Positions 19,963-28,184 of a stretch of 28,184 nucleotides of DNA are shown in pieces. The notes under the pieces are model-generated. The model had not been told where the DNA came from. It did not search any database and saw only the letters and a program-made list of their open reading frames with translations. The translations under genes were made by a program, and so were the position numbers. Source of the DNA: Chara braunii (taxonomy: Eukaryota > Streptophyta > Charophyceae > Charales > Characeae). Positions within the stretch are counted from its first letter, which is position 1. Every line of letters begins with the position of its first letter. The stretch lies in NCBI GenBank assembly GCA_003427395.1, contig BFEA01000499.1, forward strand, positions 149,398-177,581. Reading direction: 5' to 3'.

Positions 19963-22900
19963 TTATTCTCCTCTTTCGTATCCAAACCAACTTATGGGGA
20001 CGAGGGATAATGATGAGGGTGGGAAGGGATCTGGGAACTCTGATAGAGGGCGAAGTGGTACTGTTGAATCCACATTTGTCCAATCATGGAATATCAGGCG
20101 GTAGTCTTTTTGAATTCCTTCGCTATACTCTTCTCTGTTCTCTCTCCTCACCCCACTTTCTTTTATCTTTCCAATCGTACCTCCTTGAGATCCCCCAAGC
20201 CAAGCGCCACTGAATGATTTGATGTGTTGCTGGATTTCTTTTTTATTCGTCAGAAATTGAATTTTTTCTTTTACTTTGTCCCATTGAGTTGTGATAACAG
20301 TTTGCACCTGCAGTTTAATCGACTCCTTAAAGTCTGGACCATCCAGCCTGACACCTTCCCTTTCAAACGTACAGCGTCGTTGCCAGAGGGCCCAGAGAAT
20401 GGCTCTTCTGTCGGTTATAAATAGGTTTTGGGAGAAATCGTCTAATTGGTCTGGAGACCATGTCTCGCATAACAGAGCTCGCCAATCCCAAGGCCAGTTC
20501 AAGTGGGTATTAAAGGAACTCCAAATCCTGTCCCACCAACGTCATAACCAAACTGCACCTGGGCATTGAAGAAACATGTGTTCGATGGTTTCTGGAATGG
20601 TCCTAGATGGGAATGCAGAGGAGCATAGCTTGCACCAAGGTAGAGCGATACCATTCTCTTCCAGCGAGGTCCTCTCTATTAGCCAATCATTTGTGGGAAG
20701 GCATCTATGGTCGATTCGCCACTGTAGGGAGACAATTTTTGTCGGTTTGATCTTAATAGTTTTAAACCACTTAATACGTCTCAGATCGTCCTTGCTTACA
20801 TTTAGCTGTTTCATTCACCTGGTTTCTATTCTATCTTTCAATTCCAGTTTAGGCCTCAACATGCGGTATGTTGATCTAACTGTCATTGAGTGAATATTGC
20901 GAGTGCCCTTTCTACGTTTGCCCAAAGGGACGGTCCAAGACCAATATATGGGATCTAGAGGCAATTTATTGATTGCACATGATGGTTTGAAGACCATCCA
21001 GTGGTCTTTGTATTTCAGAACTCTGATCCTGAATACTTGGTTAGCATTGAACCATTCGGTTTCCGAAGTTTGACTTTCAGTGAGCCGGTGTTTGTGATTG
21101 ATTGAGAATAAGGAGAGCAAGATTGATCCTTCATCATTTACTAATACTACATTTCCTATTTGTTGGGAATTCCCTTGGATGCCCACCCAATCACTTTCTT
21201 TAAGTTGGGGACCTTTTCTGAGGATTCTTATCCAATCTATCGGGATGGCTTCTGTGATTGTGTCTAGTGATCTTTTTGTTCTCCTGCAGTATCGCAAGTT
21301 GGGCAAGAGATCAGAAAGAGAGTACCAATCCCGGGTTTCTGGATTCCAGGTGTCCCCAATCCTTAGGACCCCTTTTTTGACCCAACCTCTCCAGGGGGAA
21401 TCCATACAATGGAACATCCTTCCTTATGAATCAGTCAACCATCTGTTGTTGAAAAGAGGTTGTTGGCAGACCTCCTCCCAACGGTTTGGGGGAATTTTAT
21501 CTGGTGAGGGTAGTTTGCGCCAGGTCTTAAGGAGGTGAGGCCAAAAGGGATCATTTTTAATGTTCATTTTTGTGGCTTGACGATTTGGGTTCACTGGTTG
21601 GCTTGAGGGTTGAGTTCTACCTTTTGGAATGGACCAGTGACGATTTTCTAGCCATATCAACGGATCTGTCCCTTCTGGGATTTCAGGGGCTAGTCCCGCT
21701 GTTTGTTCCTTAGCTAGGGCTGACCAAGGAGTCTCTGGGTCGAAAAGTAATATTTTGATCCATTGGATTGAGAGCGCCATGGCTTGAGTGGAAGGGTCTA
21801 AGATTCCTAACCCTCCTTTTGCTTTAGGTTGAATAACTCCTTGCCAGGCAACTCTATTTATGACATTTTTTAAGTCATGATTACCTCTCCATAGATAGGC
21901 TGTTATTTGTCTTTGTAGAGGTTTAAGCGCTGATTTGTCCAGTGACCATATCGCTGACTTGTACCAGAGTGAGGCTAAAATAACATTATTTATGATCAGT
22001 GAACGTCCTATAATAGATGTTCGTTTGTCCTTCCAAAGTTCCAATTTGGCGAGAGCTGGTTTAGATATCCATTCGTTGTTTCCTGTTGGTTTTCCATTTG
22101 CTGATAGTGAGATCCCAAACACCCTGATTGGGGTCTCTGCTGTCAACCAGCTGTCATTTGGATACTCTGGAGGTCTGACCCCCTGATGGTGTATCCACCA
22201 GCCTTGGGTTTTTGTTCTCCAATTGATCTTCATATCAGAAAGGGCGCAGAATTTATCCATCAGACTCTTGATTGCTAACAGATTTTCGTGCGAGGCTTCA
22301 ACCATCAAGGATAGGTCGTTTGCAAACAAGGAACAAATCGGTATGGTTTCTTCTGGGATGTAGCTAACCTGGATACGTTTAATGTCTCTGTTACATCTTG
22401 CTAAAGCTTCCATTATGATGACAAAAAGAAAGGGGGCAATTGGATCCCCTTGTCTCACCGAACGTTCTAGCTCTATAGGCGGAGCCAGGTTACCGTTTAT
22501 CATAACCCTAGTTGAAGCATTAGCATGTAGGATCTCAATCCATCTTCTGAAACAAGGGTCAAAGTTAAGCTTTTCTAGGCATTTGTCTAAAAATAACCAG
22601 TCAACATGATCATAGGCTTTTTCAAAATCTATAAAAATGAAAGTTGCATTGTGCTTAGATTGTCTAGAGAGTTTAACTAATAAAATATTGTCTTGAATGT
22701 TCCTTCCTTCAATGAAGCCCGTTTGAGTAGGATGAATGATGTCCGTGATGACTTTTAGTATTCGGTTTGCTAGTGCTTTTGCCGCCAGTTTATAAACTAC
22801 TGTGAGAAGAGTTATTGGTCTGTAATTACGGATGTTTGTTTTGTCACTTTTTTATATAATAGAGTCAGAACCCCTTGTCCAACTATTTCTCCCATTGTGC

Positions 22901-24511
22901 CTGAGACCCAGACTGCATGGTAGAAATCTATTAGATGTTGAGCAAGGTAATCCCACATGGTTTTCCAAAATTCTTTTGGAAGTCCATCAATCCCCGGAGT
23001 TTTTTCCTCCTCCATCATCATTAGGGCAGACCAAATTTCTTCCTTTGTTAGTAGATTTCCAAGCATTGTTCTCTGTTGGTCTGTTAAAGTGTTGGTTAGT
23101 GGTTCAATAAATTCTTCATTCTCTTTCACTCTTTGTTCCTTTGTTTTTTTTGTGCATATTGATGTAAAAAGGGTTTTATAGAAGTCTCTTGCTATCTTTA
23201 TGCACGCCGCTGTAGATGTGACCAGTGAGTATTGGCTTTCTTGAGGGTTCGTGAAGGCTTCAATGATAGTTCTGCCAGTTCTGTCTTTTGCTGTGGCAAA
23301 AAAAATTGCATCCATCACCCCCTCCGTGTTATACCCCTTCAACTTACCTCTAATTCTGATCCCTTGCCAACGGTGCTCCATGAATTTTAATAACTTGGAC
23401 TCCAAGTCGCTGATTCTTTTGGTAATCTCATTTAGTTGAGGTTCGTCCACTGAATTTTCTTCTTGTTCTTGAAGTTGGTGGAGTTGTTTTTGCAGATCAA
23501 ATTCCTCCCGATGGCGTTGCTCAGCAAGCATTTTTTAATATTCATTGCATTTACGTCCCAAAAACATTAGGCCATTGTTGAACCATTATATATCGTCCTT
23601 AATTTGTTCCCTCTGCTCTCTCCAGAAGGACCAAACGTCTTGTAGATATACTTTGAAGCGATCAATGCTCAAGAGGGATGTATTTAACTTATAGAAGCCT
23701 CTACCTTGATCCGACTTTTTGCTGAAAGAAAGTAGTACTGCAATCATAGCGTGATCAAGGTCAGGGAAGACACTTCGAGGGAAGATCTCTGCTAATTGAA
23801 GAACTCCTTCTAGTTCTTCTGATAGAAGTATGAGATCAATGCGAGATTTGGATGCATTCATTGTTTGGCTCTTCCTAAAGCATGTGAATTTACGTTTTAT
23901 TGGAAAAAGACGTCTGTATGCATCAAAGAGGTTGAGAGACTGGCATAGTCCTTCAATTATTTGTTCATCCCTTTCCATGTACTGTGATCCAGCTGTCTGT
24001 TTGGTGCTGCATTGAAGTCTCCTGCTATTACCACCGGGATACCGACGGGAAGGCGACCCTTTAGAGATTCAAAGAAGCGACTTTTTTCTCTTACATCATT
24101 GGGACCGTATACGCATAGGATTGTCACAACTTCAACCCATCTCCCTTCTTCCTTATCAGCTTCCCAATAGAGTGGATCAACTCGGGAGTCAGGGGGAAGC
24201 CATATTGCTACTCCTGCACTGCCTGGTCTGGGTGGATGTGCCCTGAAGGCCTGATGGGGCCAGATCTGTCGATGTGTATGATGGTGGTCTGCATTATCCA
24301 TCAAGTGTGTTTCCTCTACACAGATGGCGTCCGACCATTCCCTGCCTTCCACTCCTTTTAGTTGCTCATAGATTGCCTGCCGTTTTTGTTGTTTGGCCGA
24401 TGCTAGTCCATTTACGTTAATTGATCTTAGGTCTAGGTCTGTAGCTCTTTTCAGGAGTTTCCAGTCCTTATTCCTGTTGTATAGCACCTCCAATCCTTTT
24501 GTGTCTTCCAT
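19963..24511 (-). pseudogene. Element D ORF2: APE endonuclease, RT, C-terminal Cys/His domain
   Basis: Starts at the ATG at 24509-24511 in AACCATGG, 39 nt after the ORF1 stop. Endonuclease: SINVNGL, DAICVEETHL, LCVYGPND, AGDFNAAPN, SRIDLILLS, DLDHAMI. RT: TPGIDGLP, LLYKK, GRNIQDNI, FIDFEKAYDHV, RSVRQGDPIA and FANDLSL. The first Asp of the catalytic pair is Asn (codon on plus strand 22318-22320), where B and C have Asp. A three-codon deletion after NILLV is seen relative to B. C-terminus: CKLCSSAFPSRTIPETIEHM plus C, ending ISWFGYERGE with TAA at 19963-19965. Defects: frameshifts near 23957-23978 and 22848 (loss of one G in KKGD); stops near 23586, 23540, 21424, 20815 and 20543. About 1,516 residues. 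RT would be inactive from the Asn alone. Confidence 0.93.
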
Positions 24512-24550
24512 GGTTTATTTTATTTGGCAAAATGGTGTACATAGATTGTT

Positions 24551-26502
24551 TTACAAGGTCAACCAGTGACCCGAGTCTAGCTTTCCACCATGATCCAATA
24601 AGGCCTGTCCGTTCTTTAGGAGGCGGGAGAGTAGGATCGTGATGTCAACTTCTGACCAGAAATCACCTGCCTTGATCTTCATTTGTTTGAGTTCTGTTAA
24701 TGTGTCCTGAGTGAATCAGCAAATTAACTGCCCGTGTGTGCTCGTACCTGAGGAAGACATCCTTAGCTGAAATCCTATGAGCATCCGAAGATAGGATAAG
24801 CACTGTAGAGCCCCCTGGCGGAAACTGGGTTTGAACAAGTTTTACAATCTCAGCTTTGAAGCGTGCTTCCCCTGACATTTTACCAAATAGTAATGAAAGA
24901 GTGCTCACTGGGGTTCCATGTACTGTTACTTCTCCATGCATCGAACCCTTTTGGTTCTGATAATCCTACCTCCCAATTGCCTCCTTTGAATCTGACCCAT
25001 ATGATAAGTACACCAGATTTGGACAGAGGTAGATCAGCTTGTCCTCCTGCCATCAGCAACCTAAGCTTTTGTCTTCTACTGATTAGGCCACCTTCATGGG
25101 GGGAGATGGGGGGCAGTAATTGTTGTTGCTGTGGGGTTTTCATAAGTTCCTCTCCATCACTTATTTCAGTAGTGTCAATATTTTCTGAAGTGATCCTACT
25201 TTCATTTTTTTCCTCATCTGGCGGGTCAGCTGGAGGTTCTTTGATTTCTTCTGTTTCAGTTACCTGCGATCTCTCTTCTATTTCTGAATCTTGCTGCTTT
25301 TTGCTTGGTTCTTCTAAGGCTTGGGCAAGCAGTAGATATTTACTTTCCCCTGTCACTTCAAAGATCACTTGTTTAAGTTGATGGATGACCATACTTTTAG
25401 CTGTGCTATGCGGGGGTCTATCTTCTTCTGTGTCATCCTCATTGAGATCCTCATTGAGATCCACACTTCCTTCTTCCTCTATCCCCTTTCCCTTGCCCAA
25501 TTCCTCAATCCCATCACTAGATCCCCAGTTACTTGGACTATGTACAGCCTGAGACCCCTGTTCTGTTTCTGTATTGAGGGTTTCAGCGTGGGAATCTAGC
25601 TATTTTTGTTGGACCAGTTTGCTTTGTTGGGGGTCTGCAATATATGAAAATTGTGTCCTTTGAATGTGCTCTTGCTCAACGTTTGCTTGCTTTGATCCAG
25701 GGTCTGTACTCCTTATTGGAACTAATGAGTCCCTACCTGATCCTGAGGCCTGCATGCTCCCTCCCGACCCTGATGCTCGCATACCTTCCAGATTTGATTG
25801 GTCCTGATTATCTTGGGGTTGGAATCTCACTGTTATTATCGGCAGTAGGCGATGACACATTTGTTGCCAGCTTACCTCTCGTGGCAATCCTTGTTCTAAC
25901 GCTGTTCAGAGGCTTGGACTGGTCTCTAATAGGGAGACCAGTTGCACATATGGAACATCCCAGAATTCCTCTGAACAGCCTTGGAACTTTAACTTGAGAT
26001 TCTCTAGTAGCCATTCCGCCACCCTTTGGAGGTCTGCTGCGTTCTCCCCTGTTGATGTTTGCTTAGAATCCTGGTTAGTACTCCTCTGAGGGGGAGGGGG
26101 GACGCCCGGGGCTGGTTCTAAATCCATTGGTTGTGGGTCCACATCCATCGGTACCGGGCCTGGTTCCACATTTGGTTGGTCCAATGGGACATCCGATAGG
26201 ACTTCCGGGTCTCCTATTTTCTCTTTACCTTTGCTGAGTCCCTTCACTTGGTCCACTTTGGGCTATTGGTCCATTTTTGTTGAATGTTGTCCTTTGGATT
26301 CCTCCTTTTTTTTCCCTTCCTCCCCTCCCCCTTCTCTGCTCAACGGGGTGAATCTATTACCGGTCGGTATATAGACACCTGCATTTGGTCCGATGCGACC
26401 CCCGTTCCGGTTTGCCTTAGTTGGCTCGCTTGGTTGTTTGTTATTTCTCCCACTTCCTTCTTCTCCCACATTATTCCCTTGAGGCATTCGAGGTTTGGGC
26501 AC
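24551..26502 (-). pseudogene. Element D ORF1, direct part
   Basis: Minus strand, from 26502. The Gly/Asn/Lys linker and TGNRFTPLSRE match B's TGNRFSPLSKG. Then PMDVDPQPMDLEPAPG, the helical domain (VAEWLLENLKLKFQG, FWDVPYVQLVSLL, VSWQQMCHRLLPI), an acidic linker, and the C-terminal domain (LISRRQKLRLLMAGG, GNWEVGLSEP, HGEVTVHGTP, ARFKAEIVKLV, VLILSSDAHRISAKDVFLRYEHTRAV, KLDSGHWLTL). Stop TAA at 24551-24553 on the plus-strand numbering. From 26502 to about 24940 a single frame is used, broken only by stops near 26257, 25888 and 25600; frameshifts lie near 24900-24940 and 24715. This shows that the helical and C-terminal domains are one polypeptide. The zinc-knuckle part lies in the inverted segment to the right. 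Confidence 0.85.
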
Positions 26503-26964
26503 TACAAAATAGTGGATTTCATAGACCCACTACCGACCTATGTGGCAAAGAGGGATGACTATGTGATGTTGGCATTGGATCTCCCCAAGGACTAACCCTT
26601 TTCCCTAGATGACATCATTCCCTTCAAAATGGGAGGGAGATTATATCAAATTCATACAGCACATAAATTCAGACCATGGTGCTATAGATGCAAAGCTTAT
26701 GGCCATCTCTCCACTGAATTAGCTTGCCCATAGCACCCGCAGGAGACTGCTGGACTGGATGGTACATTAAAAAGAGACCCCATCCGGGCGAACAGATGGT
26801 TACCCAATACTCCGGGGTATGAAGGCTGGGTATATGTGGATGAAATGACACCTGGAGGCTAACTCAGTGGTTGGAATTGGGAGGGCAGAGGTGATCCGAG
26901 GAGGTCTACAAGACCACCAGCAGAATGGAAGCCTCCACCGCAGCTTTCCACTGGACGCAATATC
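26497..26964 (+). pseudogene. Element D ORF1, inverted 5' segment with zinc knuckle
   Basis: Plus strand: GHYKIVDFIDPLPTYVAKRD through PPAEWKPPPQLSTGRN, closely matching B 6550-7020. It contains C-YR-C-KAYGH-LSTELA-C, a zinc knuckle with the same spacing as in B. In-frame stops TAA 26593-26595, TAG 26731-26733 and TAA 26860-26862 replace Gln codons found in B, each explained by C to T. Orientation is opposite to the rest of D, and the segment ends exactly at the right target-site duplication. Left junction near 26493-26503; GTGCCCAAA can belong to either side. Confidence 0.9.
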
Positions 26965-26980
26965 CTGCATCCTTGCCCCT
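26965..26980 (+). repeat. Target-site duplication, right copy
   Basis: CTGCATCCTTGCCCCT, identical to 19438-19453. It marks the 5' end of element D. Element C's ORF2 resumes directly after it. Confidence 0.93.
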
Positions 26981-28184
26981 ACCGTCTGTTATCTACAAAA
27001 GTGCAGAACATACATCAACAGCAGGCAGACCTAATGGCATACGACCCAACTTTACCAGGAGAACGTCTCTCCCGCCTTACTCGTAACCCGGACAGAGATA
27101 GACAACTGCAGAAGACAAAACTCGTCCGGATCAGAGTAGTGGGGGAAGACAAGGAAGGCTGGTGGGCTTATGAGATGGCAACCCCCATCTACTGCCTTCC
27201 CTTTGATCCAGAAGAATGGAAATGGGGCAAGCGCAGACCTCTACCATTGTGGAAATTCACAGTGAAAGACTGCTATAGACAAATACACAAAACCAAAGAC
27301 TCCACGCCCATTATAAAATCACGCTGGATAAGAGACTCCACCCTAAAAGAACAAGACATGCAGCACTTTAGATGGTCGCACTTTGCCTGACTGATGCCAA
27401 CTGCGCAACGAGCACTCCAATGGCAGATCATCCACATATGCCTCCCTACGCCGGACTGGACGGTGTCCCGCTCCAACTTAGAACAGAAGGGGATACTCTC
27501 CCCTGTATGCTCTTACGGTGGCTCCTCGTCCCAGAAATACATAGCGGATCTGGAACACTGCCTTCTTTATTGCACAATGGTGAGACAAATCTGGCTATGG
27601 TGGAGCGCAGCCTGGCATCACCTCACAGGGAAGACCCTACCATGGGACCCGGCCCTCATCCTGCTGGACCAGCAACAGAACATGCTGGATGACTGGACTC
27701 CCTTCCAGCACAACCTCTTCCAATACACCCGCTTGGAAGTCCGTTTGACAGCATGGAGGGCCAGGTGCTCCCACGAACGACACGAGCACACCTTCGGCTA
27801 CCCCCAGGCAAAACAACACATCATAGATACAGTGCGGATGTCCACCCAAAAACCCTGGCGAAAACTGAAGGAAGAACTCAAACAGATAACAGATCAAACA
27901 AAAATAACAAAATTGATCAAAACCTTCGAAATCACTTGGCTCGATCCAGAAAAGAAAATAGGAGAAATAGACGCAAACCACAGACTACAGTGGAAACCTT
28001 GGTGGATAGACGAGGCAACTTGGCAATGGCGTGCCTTGCCAATCTTCCTCCGACCTTTACCAGGGCAACCCATGATGGAGAGAGCGACAGCCACCCACCC
28101 CCAGTCCCCAACACATCACCCATGCACCTCCGCCGAGCTCCACCCCTCAACCCACCTCCCGGAGACCCCCCCGCACACCTCACC
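26981..28184 (+). pseudogene. Element C ORF2, second part: C-terminal domain, runs off the edge
   Basis: Continues C's ORF2 after D. After a short frame change near 26990-27020 it reads VRIRVVGEDKEGWWAYEMAT, LPFDPEEWKWGKRRPLPLWK, TVKDCYRQI and ARW-like SRWIRDSTL, matching B's RIRVLK, LPLGKGRKC, TVKSTYRLI and ARWMKQL. TGA at 27388-27390, then one frame is open to the window end: LQWQIIHICLPTPDW, then PVCSYGGSSSQKYIADLEHC and LLYC, the position of the CCHC-type motif. The second Cys of the first CxxC pair appears replaced by Gly. Then FEITWLDPEKKIGE and a Pro/His-rich end. No stop is reached by 28184, so the C-terminus and 3' UTR lie outside. Confidence 0.85.

Larger units (their letters stand above)
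19454..26964 (-). mobile_element. Element D: LINE inserted in element C, with 5' inversion
   Basis: 7.5 kb between identical 16-bp flanks. On the minus strand it reads: inverted 5' piece (26497-26964), ORF1 remainder (26502-24551), ORF2 (24511-19963), 3' UTR and poly-A (the T tract on the plus strand at 19453-19480). It is the same family as element B, with which long protein blocks are nearly identical. The inverted piece corresponds to B 6550-7020 and the direct part resumes near B 7030, so the two are neighbours in the parent element. This is the twin-priming pattern known from mammalian L1. Several stops and frameshifts show that the copy is dead. Confidence 0.92.
14872..28184 (+). mobile_element. 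Element C: Tx1/L1-type LINE split by element D
   Basis: C runs from the gap to the right edge of the window: ORF1 end (14872-15885), ORF2 first part (15925-19453) and ORF2 second part (26981-28184). Between the parts lies D in the opposite orientation (19454-26964) with a 16-bp duplication on each side. Removing D joins two segments that match consecutive regions of B's ORF2. C is a different family from B and D: same architecture, but protein blocks only partly alike. Its 3' end is outside the window. Confidence 0.85.

Noticed and set aside
9673-27390. Many in-frame TAA/TAG/TGA codons in otherwise conserved proteins, suggesting an alternative genetic code
   Set aside because: All three stop codons occur at former Trp, Gln, Arg, Glu and Lys positions, differ between copies, and come with frameshifts. 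Most are single C to T or G to A changes from CAA, CAG, CGA or TGG. This is ordinary decay of dead copies.

Overview
The window is repeat-derived eukaryotic DNA, most likely from a vertebrate with many L1/Tx1-type non-LTR retrotransposons (an amphibian or fish is my best guess; nothing in the sequence fixes the species). I see no host gene, rRNA, tRNA, prokaryotic operon or CRISPR array. Almost everything is decayed copies of at least three families of long, two-ORF, APE-endonuclease LINEs. I label them A-E; the labels are mine, not database names.

Layout. 1-1490: G-rich edge and a frameshifted ORF1-type fragment (E, plus strand). About 1470-1990: a 29-bp minisatellite. 1991-2190: short spacer with a perfect inverted repeat. 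2191-5178: element A, minus strand, truncated just upstream of the reverse transcriptase (RT) domain. 5179-5368: A-rich, GA and T-rich spacer. 5369-14119: element B, plus strand, nearly complete: a very long ORF1, ORF2 (endonuclease, RT, C-terminal zinc motif) and a poly-A. 14120-14768: 3'-tail sequence with an ATC microsatellite and two copies of a hairpin tail. 14769-14871: assembly gap of 103 N. 14872-28184: element C, plus strand, which runs off the right edge. C is split at 19453/26981 by element D, minus strand, 19454-26964.

The clearest result is the nesting of D in C. C's ORF2 stops at 19453 and resumes at 26981, and the 16-bp sequence CTGCATCCTTGCCCCT flanks D on both sides as a target-site duplication. 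D has its poly-A tail (28 T on the plus strand) at the left. At its right, 5' end about 470 bp of ORF1 lies in opposite orientation, the signature of twin-primed reverse transcription. D is in the same family as B, so each helps to read the other.

How the genes would work together in an intact element: ORF1 is an RNA-binding, Gag-like protein with a CCHC-type zinc knuckle, a helical domain, a long acidic/polar linker and an extra conserved C-terminal domain that I do not recognise. ORF2 starts 39-48 nt after the ORF1 stop with a good Kozak context and carries an APE endonuclease, RT and a C-terminal Cys/His motif for target-primed reverse transcription. All copies here are broken by stops and frameshifts; none looks able to move by itself. 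The parts that may be less well described are the ORF1 C-terminal domain and the covarying hairpin in the 3' tail.
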